From contig JAVHYF010000015.1 in the NCBI GenBank assembly GCA_031119205.1, positions 16,575 through 80,574 of the forward strand: DNA of 64,000 nt, in the 5' to 3' direction. Positions 8,742 to 16,738 of the stretch are shown one piece after another. The notes under the pieces are model-generated. The model was not told the DNA's origin. It searched no databases and saw only the letters and a list, made by a program, of their open reading frames with translations. The position numbers and the translations under genes were made by a program. Origin of the DNA: Moraxellaceae bacterium (GTDB lineage: Bacteria > Pseudomonadota > Gammaproteobacteria > Burkholderiales > Rhodocyclaceae). Position 1 is the stretch's first letter. Each line of letters starts with the position of its first letter.

Positions 8742-9830
8742 TCAATTGGCGGGTTGCCAGTGGTATTCACCTGTACAACCTGCGTGCGCACTGATCTGCA
8801 CCGTCCCGTTGTAGAAGCTGAGTTGGCAGGTCGATGGACTGGGAATGGTCCGGTTGTTGTAGACGCCCTTCAGGATCTCGCGAGGCCCTGAAGCCACGTT
8901 CTCCCAGCGAAAAACCTTCACCTCCTGCGCTACCCACGTCCCACCGTTGCAATCGCTGGCAGGAACGTATCGCACGTTCGACATGCGCATGATCACGCCG
9001 ACATCACCCTCGCTCTCCAAGACAGGAGCCCTAGTTTCCGACCACTGCGGAATACCACCCGTGGTCATGACCAAGCGATCGTTGGCGCTGCTGGAGCCGG
9101 TCGAGGGGATATACCCCCTGTACTCGATGTCGTAGCGGCGCCCCGGCGTGAAGGGTACAGGCCCGTTGACGGAGGTGAATCCGCTACCGGGGATCGAAGC
9201 GATACCGCATACGTTTCCGTTGCCGGTGTAGAACATGCCGCCCGACTGCCCCCACAGGATCGGCCATTCGACACAGTTCACCTGGACACCTTCGATTCCG
9301 AGTGTGCCGTTGGCGTTCGAGGTGGTGATGACCCGGTCATCATCATCTCGAGGCGCCGCTGAGAACAAGAACTGGTAGCGCGTATTGGGCTTCAGAGGGC
9401 CGTTGGGCTTGATCGTTATGGAATCCCCGACGATGCCGGCAATCGGCGTCTGGTTGGCGGTGTACGCCGGCCGGCCTGAGAAGTCGGTTACCGTGGCGGT
9501 GATCGGGATCGGCACATAGAGCGTGCCGCCGCCTGCCAGAGGCACCATCTCCCGAAGCTTGGCCGTCTGGTTCGAAGATGGAGAGTCGGTGACGCTGGCC
9601 GGGTTGATCTGCTTGCTGAAGCGCATTCGCACAACCGGGTTTTGCAGGTCATAGATCACCGTCGTATTCGCGGCTGGCACTTTCGCCACCGGCACCATAT
9701 CGACGTAGGGCGTAGCAGGGTTGCCGTTGGGACATTGCTGTACAGCGCCCTTGGCATAGCCAACAAACAGCAAGCAGCCGGTCAGTGCAGCAGCAGCGGC
9801 TCTTACGGCCCTTCTGGTCATCGCGTCCAT
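8742..9830 (-). CDS. Secreted protein with SbsA Ig-like domain
   Basis: A 362-residue protein with an N-terminal signal peptide (basic TRRAVR, hydrophobic core, likely cut near AKGA/VQQ). Residues about 50-180 match the Big_5/SbsA Ig-like pattern: VVRMRFSKQINPASVT, then ITIKPNGPLKPNTRYQF. The C-terminal half is not recognised and has several Cys that may form disulfides. AGGAGG precedes the ATG by 9 bases. It is the first gene inside attL, read outward, which fits lysogenic-conversion cargo. A GC-rich hairpin at 8716-8731 lies just past its stop. Function is unknown. Confidence 0.75.
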   Translation of the reverse strand: MDAMTRRAVRAAAAALTGCLLFVGYAKGAVQQCPNGNPATPYVDMVPVAKVPAANTTVIYDLQNPVVRMRFSKQINPASVTDSPSSNQTAKLREMVPLAGGGTLYVPIPITATVTDFSGRPAYTANQTPIAGIVGDSITIKPNGPLKPNTRYQFLFSAAPRDDDDRVITTSNANGTLGIEGVQVNCVEWPILWGQSGGMFYTGNGNVCGIASIPGSGFTSVNGPVPFTPGRRYDIEYRGYIPSTGSSSANDRLVMTTGGIPQWSETRAPVLESEGDVGVIMRMSNVRYVPASDCNGGTWVAQEVKVFRWENVASGPREILKGVYNNRTIPSPSTCQLSFYNGTVQISAHAGCTGEYHWQPAN

Positions 9831-10104
9831 TCAAGTGTCCTCCTTGGTTGAAAAGCAGAGACACCCTCCTAGGGCGCGATGACGCCCGCTTGTCGCCACC
9901 GACCAAGCACCAAGCGCCGCCGCTGAACGGTGACAGCGATCATGAATTTCACGCTTCGCGCAGGACGAGGTCTGAAATTGACGATTGCCCAGCCCCACCG
10001 CCCCCAGATCTGCCCAACGACGCACACCGTTGCCCTACACACGGACGTGCCCCTTAGGCATGCAATCGCGAATAGCTCGCAAGTCGGAGGGGGCGTCGGA
10101 AAAG

Positions 10105-10379
10105 GGTAACAATGGTCACACCCCTTCAAATATCCCCGGAAACCTTTGCACGCCAAGGCTTTGCGGGAAATGGCGAAAAGGTAACAACTCGGTCACAAGA
10201 GGTAACAATGTGACGGTCACAAAAAGTCACTACAACAAGACATTCATTCAATACAAATCAATCACTTAGAAATACCGTTACCTTTCTGTGACCTCCTGTT
10301 ACCCATCAAAGGTCACAGACTTTTCGTAGTTCATTCAAAGGCTTGCAGCCGGAATACAGTGCAGATCGCGCCTGTTACC
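10105..10379. repeat. Iteron-like GGTAACA/GGTCACA cluster, possible phage origin
   Basis: Within 275 bases there are at least ten copies of GGTMACA. On the plus strand they start at 10105, 10114, 10180, 10191, 10201, 10215 and 10311. On the minus strand they lie at 10287-10293, 10297-10303 and 10373-10379, with a one-mismatch copy at 10276. They alternate GGTAACA then GGTCACA. The orientation mostly flips across an AT-rich stretch at about 10221-10275, in an otherwise GC-rich, gene-poor interval. P4 iterons known from its origin are similar in form, and this prophage has a P4-alpha-style replicase, so an origin is the leading idea. A multi-operator control region is the alternative. Confidence 0.6.
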
Positions 10380-10650
10380 TTTTTCCGACGCGCAACCTGA
10401 AAAGTGGTGTGCAAGAGCGTGGCTGGCTGCTACCAAGGGGCGCTCACATCCGCTGCAAGTGCAGACCGCATGGATCTGCAAGGTTTGCCTCTATGGCTTG
10501 CCGCCCCGCAGGACCGCACTGGGCGGCGTTCTCGCCAGGAGTTGCAGGTGCACGATTTCCCGCGCGTGAAGCGGGCGGGCGTGGCGGGGGGACGACCGCG
10601 CGCCAGCGCGGTGTAGGCTGTGCCGTCGACAACTTGCGATGCGATAGGCG
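10380..10650. other. Gap between iterons and next gene, no clear gene
   Basis: Short open frames cross this stretch (for example ATG at 10470 to a stop at 10616, product rich in Arg and Gly), but none has a good ribosome site or a recognisable product. The bases 9831-10104 on the other side of the repeats also show no gene. They hold the leader of the secreted-protein gene. Confidence 0.4.
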
Positions 10651-11001
10651 ATGCATAACGTCAAGAGACCAACCATAAAAGCCACCAATCGAGCCTATGT
10701 TCGGCTTTTCAAGCGTTTCGGAACCCTGGAGGCATGGGCCCATTTCCTCGAACGGTACGAGGTTCGGATCATTGACCATGGTCTTCGAAAGAACGGGGAT
10801 TGCGGCGTCCGTGTCCACGACCGCGCGACGGGTCAAGTGGCAATGGATCTGCCGGTTCCCACTGCGGTTCTGTACCACTACTGGATAGAACCACCGCAGC
10901 AGATATGGACCGAGGAGTTTTGGACTACGACCCATATCCGCAAGCGCATCTTCAGGAACAGTGACGCAACGGCTTGCTCCGACGAGACCATTCCTCGTTG
11001 A
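10651..11001 (+). CDS. Hypothetical protein, uncertain
   Basis: A possible 116-residue soluble protein with balanced composition (LERYEVRIIDHGLRKNG, then LPVPTAVLYHYWIEPP). It is not recognised. No convincing Shine-Dalgarno site precedes the ATG, and an open frame also exists on the opposite strand. It is kept because the composition reads as protein-like and the gene lies in the same direction as the antirepressor operon. It could be spurious. Confidence 0.4.
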   Translation: MHNVKRPTIKATNRAYVRLFKRFGTLEAWAHFLERYEVRIIDHGLRKNGDCGVRVHDRATGQVAMDLPVPTAVLYHYWIEPPQQIWTEEFWTTTHIRKRIFRNSDATACSDETIPR

Positions 11002-11162
11002 GCGAGGGCGCCCCCCGAGAAATTCCGAAATGGCGCACGCATGTGCCCAGCCCTTGACGCACGACAGGTGCCTGGTGGATAGTTGCCGTACGGTGCTGAA
11101 CACACCTCCTGTAGCGGCCAACCACCCGCGCCCGAAAGTCGTGGTTTTTTTACGTCCATAGG

Positions 11163-11290
11163 TTTCCCTATGGCCGGGTAGCGCGCAGCGATACAAGACC
11201 CGCAAGGGGAAAGCTGCGGGCCGTCTACAGGCGGTGTTCAAGTACCTGGCCGCCCCGCTGAACACGGGGCGAATCTGAACGAACCTGTAG
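11163..11290 (+). ncRNA. Structured leader resembling a C4 antisense RNA
   Basis: This leader sits upstream of a small gene and an antirepressor, which is where P1/P7 c4 RNA lies. It folds well by eye. TTTCCC (11163-11168) pairs with GGGAAA (11207-11212). CGGGT (11175-11179) pairs with ACCCG (11198-11202). A perfect 7-bp hairpin CGCCCCG/CGGGGCG spans 11251-11271, and it competes with GTGTTCA/TGAACAC (11234-11240 with 11259-11265). CTACAGG (11225-11231) is exactly complementary to CCTGTAG (11284-11290), which overlaps the Shine-Dalgarno of the next gene. Assignment to the C4 family is inferred from position and pairing, not from a model search. Confidence 0.5.
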
Positions 11291-11299
11291 GAGGCCGCC

Positions 11300-11590
11300 A
11301 TGGCTGCTCAATCGTCCCGCCGCACCCCGAAGTCCCCCTCCCCCACCGCACCCGTCCTGCAGTTGCTGCAGTTCCCCGCGCCGCCTGCGAACGCCTCCGC
11401 ACGGCACGTCGCCGAAGTGTTGGCCGACCACCGGGAGCAAGCCCTGCGGGGCGACAAGGAAGGCGCGATCGTCATCACCATCGACAAGGACGGTCACTGG
11501 AGCGCGACAGTGGCGGGATCGTTGATCGGGCAGAAGCAGCGGCTGTGCTCCATCGCCGGCGGGCTGCTCGGCAACTTCTCGGGGATGTAG
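11300..11590 (+). CDS. Small phage protein before antirepressor
   Basis: A 96-residue protein of unknown function, with a Pro/Ser-rich N-terminus and a C-terminal part ITIDKDGHWSATVAG that looks like a compact beta fold. GTAGGAGG lies 6 bases before the ATG. That ribosome site can pair with CTACAGG in the leader, so translation may be blocked by the C4-like RNA. It is 5 bases from the antirepressor start and takes the place that icd has in the P1 c4-icd-ant operon. Similarity to Icd is positional only. Confidence 0.75.
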   Translation: MAAQSSRRTPKSPSPTAPVLQLLQFPAPPANASARHVAEVLADHREQALRGDKEGAIVITIDKDGHWSATVAGSLIGQKQRLCSIAGGLLGNFSGM

Positions 11591-11595
11591 CCGCC

Positions 11596-12393
11596 ATGAG
11601 CAACGCACCGACCGTGTTTGCCTTCGACTCGCATGCGGTGCGAGTTCTGGAGGGGGAAGATCGAGAGCCTTGGTTCGTGGCCGCCGACGTACTGAGCATT
11701 CTGACGCTGGATCGCAAGGCGCTTGAACGCCTCGATGACGATGAAAAGGGTGTGAATTCAATTCACACCCCTGGTGGCACGCAAGAGATGACCGTAGTTA
11801 GTGAGCCCGGCCTCTACAGCCTCGTCCTGGGCAGCCGCAAACCGGAGGCAAAGCGCTTTCGGCGTTGGGTCACCCACGAGGTCCTCCCTGCCATCCGCAA
11901 AACAGGTGGATACGGACAGCCTCCCAACGTCAGCCAGCAACTCGCAGCCCACGGCGTACGCATTCGCTTGATCCGGGAGTTGAACCGGGAGCGCAATCCG
12001 GTCATCCGCCAAGCGCTGGACGACCAGCTGGAACACGTGTCTGCCCTGATCGGCATCCCTGCCCCTGCTCGCGGCAGCATCGGCTCCGATGCACCACCGG
12101 AACCGCTCATCGTTACCGAAATATGGGCCGCGCTGCGGCAACTCACCGCCAAGGGCGTTGCCTTCAACCACTCGACGCGCTCCGACTTACTCGCGATCAA
12201 CATTCCCGAGCTGGTTCGTCTGTGCCGCTCCCATGGCATCCCCCTGCCCGGGGCGCCCGATCTGCGCCGGCACCTGCGGATGAGCGTCGAACCACGCTTT
12301 TCCAGGAGGACTGTGAGATCAGCGATCCGGTCGGGGACGGTGAAGTGCTGGGTATTCAATACAGAAAGTGCGACAACACCTGAACCCACCTAG
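11596..12393 (+). CDS. BRO-N family antirepressor
   Basis: A 265-residue protein with an N-terminal BRO-N domain (residues about 5-105; VLEGEDREPWFVAADVLSIL, YSLVLGSRKPEAKRFRRWV), typical of phage antirepressors that counter the lysogenic repressor. A middle helical linker follows. The last 85 residues form a separate module with DLRRHLRMS and TVKCWVF. This module is also the C-terminus of the replicase at 45023-47707. The ATG at 11596 is preferred over the upstream frame opening because it starts right at the BRO-N domain, just after the small gene. It is likely regulated through the leader RNA. Confidence 0.88.
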   Translation: MSNAPTVFAFDSHAVRVLEGEDREPWFVAADVLSILTLDRKALERLDDDEKGVNSIHTPGGTQEMTVVSEPGLYSLVLGSRKPEAKRFRRWVTHEVLPAIRKTGGYGQPPNVSQQLAAHGVRIRLIRELNRERNPVIRQALDDQLEHVSALIGIPAPARGSIGSDAPPEPLIVTEIWAALRQLTAKGVAFNHSTRSDLLAINIPELVRLCRSHGIPLPGAPDLRRHLRMSVEPRFSRRTVRSAIRSGTVKCWVFNTESATTPEPT

Positions 12394-12527
12394 TCTTCAC
12401 GTCACCCCCGCCCTTTTGTCTGTGTGCTGGTGGGATAGCGTTGAGAAATTGGTCACATGCCAACGCCATCAACAGACATCACACTCTCTGTGATGCAGAA
12501 AGCATCAATCCAAAAGGGAGGAAAATT

Positions 12528-12761
12528 GTGGCTCAATACAAGTACGCTCAGTATCTACAACAGTCCGACAATGCGGCATATGACGCCATCTACAATCCGG
12601 GCGACACGTGCGCAAACAGCGGAATTTATCGATGTGAGGGCTGTGGAGACGAGATTGCATCAAACAAGGGCAATCCATTCCCACCTCAAAACCACCACCA
12701 GCACGCGGTTGCGCAAGGCAAGATTCGGTGGAAGCTCGTTGTTTTCGCCCAACAGAAATAA
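12528..12761 (+). CDS. Small zinc-ribbon protein, copy 1
   Basis: A 77-residue protein beginning with GTG at 12528, preceded by GGGAGG. It has one CEGCG knuckle (CxxC) followed by NPFPPQNHHQH, a Cys/His-rich pattern expected to bind zinc, and ends with IRWKLVVFAQ. A clear homologue is encoded at 40561-40797 on the other strand. The family is small and without known function. The position downstream of the antirepressor suggests early or lysogenic expression. An upstream in-frame ATG at 12441 would add 29 unconserved residues. Confidence 0.75.
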   Translation: MAQYKYAQYLQQSDNAAYDAIYNPGDTCANSGIYRCEGCGDEIASNKGNPFPPQNHHQHAVAQGKIRWKLVVFAQQK

Positions 12762-12862
12762 AGGCAAGGGGAGAACTCAATTGAAAGTGGTGCTGGATTA
12801 CCTGCCGAAGGGGTAAGAAAGTAGGCAAGGAAATGCACTGCTATCTCTGCCGGCACGTCAGT

Positions 12863-12887
12863 ACTTCGCGCGCAACACGCGCGAAGT
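12863..12887 (-). terminator. Hairpin after portal gene
   Basis: ACTTCGCGCG and CGCGCGAAGT form a perfect 10-bp stem with a CAACA loop, 14 bases beyond the portal stop. There is no U tract on the minus strand, so it may be an mRNA-protecting hairpin or a factor-assisted terminator between convergent transcripts. Confidence 0.5.
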
Positions 12888-12900
12888 GCGTCGGGCGAGC

Positions 12901-13932
12901 CTATGTTGTGGTCAGCATGTAATCGTTGAAGCGGACGATCTCTTCGCCCGCCCAGGTGTTCACCGAGCGCATGCGCGCCTGCAGCGGCTTGATCTCGTTG
13001 GTCGCAAAGACCGCAGCCGCTTTCTCCACATCCCCGAAGCCGCCGGTGTTGTTCGGCACGATGCCCATGAGCTGCGGGGGCACTCGGTGTGCGGCGAGCT
13101 GGTCATCACGCGTCACGGCTTTGATGTTGAGGAAGTCGTCCTTCGCAGCCACCTCGCTGACCGGGATGAGCTGCACGCCGTCCTTCTTGCCGCCCGGTGC
13201 GTACAGGAACAGGTTGCGGAAGTTGCCCGGCCCCTTCGCCTGCTTGAAGGCCTCCTTCAGGTTGTCGACGTCCTCTTGCTTCTGCGCCGCGTCGGTCATG
13301 TAGAAGATGAAGCCGGCGTGCGAGCCGTTCTTGTAGTAGCGGCGGCGGAACAGCGTGGCGGACTCGTTGAGGAACACCGCCTGCAGCGCCGAGAGGTACT
13401 CCGGCAGGCCGTACACCTCCTGATCGAGATCCGTCTCCTTGATGTGGAAGACATCGCCTGTCGCGAATTCGTGGTCGGGCTTGCCGGCCGACAGGAACCA
13501 GAAGGCACCGGGGTCGATGCCCACACGCATGTACTTGGCCAGCGGCGCTTCGTAGGCAATGGTGGTGCCCAGCACCGAACGCTTGCGCTCGAGGTAGGCG
13601 TTACCCAGCGCCATGAAGTCCAGCGCCATGCGCGAGAACTGCTCCAGCGAGAGACGCGGGTGCGGAATGAAGGTGGACATCAGCACGTTGCGCTTGAGCA
13701 GCAGCGCGCTGCTGTGATGCACCGCGGCCCGGAACGCCTTCGTCAGCCCTGGCAGCGAAATCGGCGGCGCGTAGTACTTGCCGATGACCGGGCTCTCCAG
13801 GTAGTCGAAGATCTCGCGCCGGTCGAGTACGGGCTCCGGGTCACCGAAGGCGAAGTCCATGGTGGTCGCCTGGACCGGTGCGGTGGTGGCCTGCACGGTG
13901 GTGCGCTGACGGTTGCGATTGCGGTGCTTCAT
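12901..13932 (-). CDS. Q: Portal protein (P2 gpQ)
   Basis: A 343-residue phage portal protein that forms the DNA-entry ring of the capsid. Conserved P2-type stretches are YYAPPISLPGLTKAFRA, YLERKRSVLG, VFHIKETDLDQEVYGLPEYL and PPQLMGIVPNNTGGFG. The ATG at 13932 shares a base with the terminase stop (TGATG), so translation is coupled. It is the second gene of the P-Q late operon driven by the divergent late promoter at 15745-15770. Confidence 0.95.
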   Translation of the reverse strand: MKHRNRNRQRTTVQATTAPVQATTMDFAFGDPEPVLDRREIFDYLESPVIGKYYAPPISLPGLTKAFRAAVHHSSALLLKRNVLMSTFIPHPRLSLEQFSRMALDFMALGNAYLERKRSVLGTTIAYEAPLAKYMRVGIDPGAFWFLSAGKPDHEFATGDVFHIKETDLDQEVYGLPEYLSALQAVFLNESATLFRRRYYKNGSHAGFIFYMTDAAQKQEDVDNLKEAFKQAKGPGNFRNLFLYAPGGKKDGVQLIPVSEVAAKDDFLNIKAVTRDDQLAAHRVPPQLMGIVPNNTGGFGDVEKAAAVFATNEIKPLQARMRSVNTWAGEEIVRFNDYMLTTT

Positions 13933-15701
13933 CAGAAAATCTCCATGGAACTGGTGTTGGTCGCGGTGCCGCCTTCCAGCGGTTCGCGGATCAATGCGTG
14001 CATGCAGGCCCACGCCAGATCGGCGTGACTGGTCTCCTCCGAGCGGCCGGCCTCGAAAGTCATCTGCCGGCCACTGGCGGTGGTGGTCTTCTTGATGGAC
14101 ATGAAGGACGCGGCCAGATCGGTCCAACCGGCGTCGAACTCCAGGCGGCCGGCGTTGATGACGGCCAGCGCCTTCATCACCAGGCGGACCTTCATCTCCA
14201 CCGAGTAGTTGATGCTCATCACGCCGGGGTAGAACTTCTGCACCAGCTCGAAGACCCCCGAGCCCATGCCGGTGGTGTCGATGCCGATATGGCCGACGTT
14301 GTAGACGGTGGTGAGGATGCGGATCCGCTCGGCCTGTTCCTCGAAGTTCATGCCACTGAACTGGATGCGATCGAGCACGCGGAACTTGCCGCCCGGCACG
14401 GCCGGTGGCGCCAGCACGATGAGGCCGGCCGAGTCGCCCGAGCGCGCCGGGTCGTAGCCGATCCACACCTCGCGATTGCCGAAGGGCCGCGCGTGGAAGG
14501 GCCGGAAGTCGTCCCATACATCCCAGGCATCGACCATGCACCGTTGCAGCACCGAGAGAGGGAACACCGACTGACCGTCGTCGATGAACTGGCACATGAA
14601 GAGCTGCAGGAACTCCTCGGGCGAGTACTCCAGGCGGAGCTGTTCGACGTCGAAGAGATCGCAGCCGCCGGCCAGGGCATCGAGGATGGTGACGATCTGC
14701 CGCCACTGGCCGTCCTCGCAGTGACGCCCTGCCCGCAGCGCTTCGTGACTGACGTCCAGCTTGATGTGGTCGGCCTTCGGCCGGCCGCGGTTGAACAGGC
14801 TGCCGGTCCAGAACGGCACGGCCTCGTGCGTGAGTGATGAGGGGGTCGAGAAGTAGGTCTGTCGCCAGCGCTTCTGCGAGGCCATGCCGCTGGCGACCTT
14901 GCGCAGCTCCTGAAACTTGGGGATCCAGAAGTACTCGTCGACGTAGAGATTGCCGTGGTAGCTCTGCGCGGTGCGGCTGTTGGTGCCAAGGAAGATCAGC
15001 TCGGCCGCGTTGGGCAGGATGATCTTCTCGCCGCGCAGCTCGACGTCGGCGGCACTGCGCGCGAAGTCCTGGATGTAGCTCTTGAACTGGTGCGCCTGCG
15101 CCTTGCTGGCGGACAGGAAGATCTGGTTGCGGCCGGTGTCGATCGCATCCACCAGCGCTTCGCGGGCGAAGTAGTAGGTGGCGCCGATCTGGCGCGACTT
15201 GAGCAGGTTGCGGATGCGCTCCACCAGCCCGGCGCGATACCAGTGCTTCTGGTAGCCGAAGAGTTCGTCGAGGAAGGCCTCGCGCAGGCGGTCGGCCTGC
15301 TCCTCGCTGATGGCGTTCTTCTCGGGGGCCTTGCGCGGACCCTTGTTGCGGTTCGCCACCTTGGGGTTCAGGTCGGCTTCGTTGTCACCTGGTGCGGCGA
15401 ACTTCTTGACCCGCGCGGTGCGCTCGAGCTGCCGGCCGAGGAGATCTATCTCCTTGTAGTCGCGCCCTTCCTTCTCCTCCTTCGCCACGAGCTGCATGAG
15501 GCGCGCTTCGACGACGGCTTCGACACGCTCCACCGGCTGCGTCTCGTCCCACTTGTCGCGGCGCTTCCAGCTGTGTAGCGTGGCCGGCTTCTGGCTCAGC
15601 TCCTCGGCGATGCGCGCAATGCGCCAGCCCCGCCAGTACAGCAGGCAGGCCTGTCTCCTCGGGTCTTCGTGCGTGGCACTCGCGGTCGTCGCAGGGTACA
15701 T
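13932..15701 (-). CDS. P: Terminase ATPase subunit (P2 gpP)
   Basis: A 589-residue large terminase that drives DNA packaging. An N-terminal helix-turn-helix region (IARIAEELSQKPATLHSW) is followed by the ATPase domain with a Walker A-like LKSRQIGATYYF and Walker B LYVDEYFW. A C-terminal region with IGYDPARSGDSAGLI and DTTGMGSG fits the nuclease-type fold. The ATG at 15701 has no Shine-Dalgarno sequence. It lies exactly 6 bases after a predicted -10 hexamer, so the transcript is expected to start at the A of the ATG. Confidence 0.95.
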   Translation of the reverse strand: MYPATTASATHEDPRRQACLLYWRGWRIARIAEELSQKPATLHSWKRRDKWDETQPVERVEAVVEARLMQLVAKEEKEGRDYKEIDLLGRQLERTARVKKFAAPGDNEADLNPKVANRNKGPRKAPEKNAISEEQADRLREAFLDELFGYQKHWYRAGLVERIRNLLKSRQIGATYYFAREALVDAIDTGRNQIFLSASKAQAHQFKSYIQDFARSAADVELRGEKIILPNAAELIFLGTNSRTAQSYHGNLYVDEYFWIPKFQELRKVASGMASQKRWRQTYFSTPSSLTHEAVPFWTGSLFNRGRPKADHIKLDVSHEALRAGRHCEDGQWRQIVTILDALAGGCDLFDVEQLRLEYSPEEFLQLFMCQFIDDGQSVFPLSVLQRCMVDAWDVWDDFRPFHARPFGNREVWIGYDPARSGDSAGLIVLAPPAVPGGKFRVLDRIQFSGMNFEEQAERIRILTTVYNVGHIGIDTTGMGSGVFELVQKFYPGVMSINYSVEMKVRLVMKALAVINAGRLEFDAGWTDLAASFMSIKKTTTASGRQMTFEAGRSEETSHADLAWACMHALIREPLEGGTATNTSSMEIF

Positions 15702-15814
15702 GCCGCCAGCTTGCCGCCCCGCGCGCGCGTACCGCCCGCCCGCATGTTGTACGCCATCGGCATCACAACATCAGCGCGTTGTCGCTCTTCCGCTCAGTGC
15801 CGAACATGGCGATG
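15702..15814. promoter_or_regulatory. Divergent late promoter for P-Q and O-N-M-L
   Basis: The dyad TGTTGT-N14-ACAACA occupies 15745-15770 (centre 15757.5). On the minus strand CAAGCT (15713-15708) lies 44.5 bases from the centre and the ATG of P lies 6 bases beyond it. On the plus strand GAACAT (15802-15807) is also 44.5 bases from the centre, keeping the key A2 and T6 of a -10 box. One activator site can therefore serve both directions. P2 family activators are known to bind dyads centred about 55 bases before the start point. Confidence 0.75.
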
Positions 15815-15847
15815 TACTCACCCGAGACATCGCACAGGGGCCAGCAC

Positions 15848-16678
15848 ATGAGCAAGAAGTTCAAACGCGTCAGCAAGTTTTTCCGCATCGGCGTCGAAGG
15901 CGCCACCACCGACGGCCGCATGATCGAGCGTAGCTGGCTGGAACAGATGGCTGCGGCCTACAGCCCCAGCACCTACGGCGCGCGCATCAACCTCGAGCAT
16001 TTCAAGGGCATCGACCCGAACGGCCTGTTCAAGGCCTACGGCGACGTCATCGCCCTGAAAACCGAAGAGATCGAGATCGGCGGCAAGAAGAAGCTGGCGC
16101 TGCTGGCTCAGGTCAAGCCCACCGACGAACTGATCGCGCTGAACGAGAAGGCGCAAAAGGTCTACACGTCGATGGAAGTGCAGCCGGACTTCGCCAAGAC
16201 CGGCAAGGCCTATCTGGTCGGCCTCGCCGTCACCGACAGCCCGGCCAGCCTCGGCACCGAGATGCTGGAGTTCTCCGCGAAGAACGGCGCACTCAAGAGC
16301 CGCAAGTTGCATGCGGACAACCTCTTCAGTGCCGCGGAAGAAGTGGTGTTCGAGTTCGAAGAGATCGAGGAGGAGCCCGGCCTGCTGGACAAGGTCAAGG
16401 CGCTCTTCAGCAAGCGCGCCGAGACCGACGAGGCCCGCTTCGGCGATGTGTATGCCGCCGTCGAAGAGATCGCGCAGCACCAGGCCGATCTCGCCGACAA
16501 GGTGGCGACCATCGGCACGCCCAGCGCATTGCCTTCGGCCTTCACCGAACTCAAGGCAGCGCACGACAAGCTGACCGCCGACTTCGCGGCACTGGTCGCC
16601 AAGCTCAACGCCACCCCTGACGGCAAGCAGCGCCCGGTCGCCACCGGTGGCAACGGCGACGCCCGCACCGACTGCTGA
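15848..16678 (+). CDS. O: Capsid scaffolding protein/protease (P2 gpO)
   Basis: A 276-residue head scaffold with an N-terminal serine-protease-like domain (IGVEGATTDGR, YGARINLEHF, LTD/AVTDSPASLGTEML region) and a C-terminal helical scaffold part with coiled-coil character (AELKAAHDKL-type repeats). It shapes the procapsid and cleaves itself and the capsid protein. AGGGG precedes the ATG at 15848. The frame is open upstream but the protein family begins at SKKFKRVSKFFRIG. Confidence 0.94.
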   Translation: MSKKFKRVSKFFRIGVEGATTDGRMIERSWLEQMAAAYSPSTYGARINLEHFKGIDPNGLFKAYGDVIALKTEEIEIGGKKKLALLAQVKPTDELIALNEKAQKVYTSMEVQPDFAKTGKAYLVGLAVTDSPASLGTEMLEFSAKNGALKSRKLHADNLFSAAEEVVFEFEEIEEEPGLLDKVKALFSKRAETDEARFGDVYAAVEEIAQHQADLADKVATIGTPSALPSAFTELKAAHDKLTADFAALVAKLNATPDGKQRPVATGGNGDARTDC

Positions 16679-16738
16679 CCCCCGCACATCCCCGACACGC
16701 AACCCGACAGCCGACAACGTCTTCACTTCGGAGCCACC

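Noticed and set aside
10105..10379. CRISPR array
   Set aside because: Repeats are only 7 bases, change orientation and have irregular spacing; no cas genes are present anywhere in the window.
10404..10616. Small plus-strand open frame beside the repeats
   Set aside because: No convincing start or ribosome site and an Arg/Gly-rich random-looking product.
10444..11301. Minus-strand open frame of 285 codons upstream of the antirepressor
   Set aside because: It crosses the structured leader and has no ribosome site or protein-like pattern.
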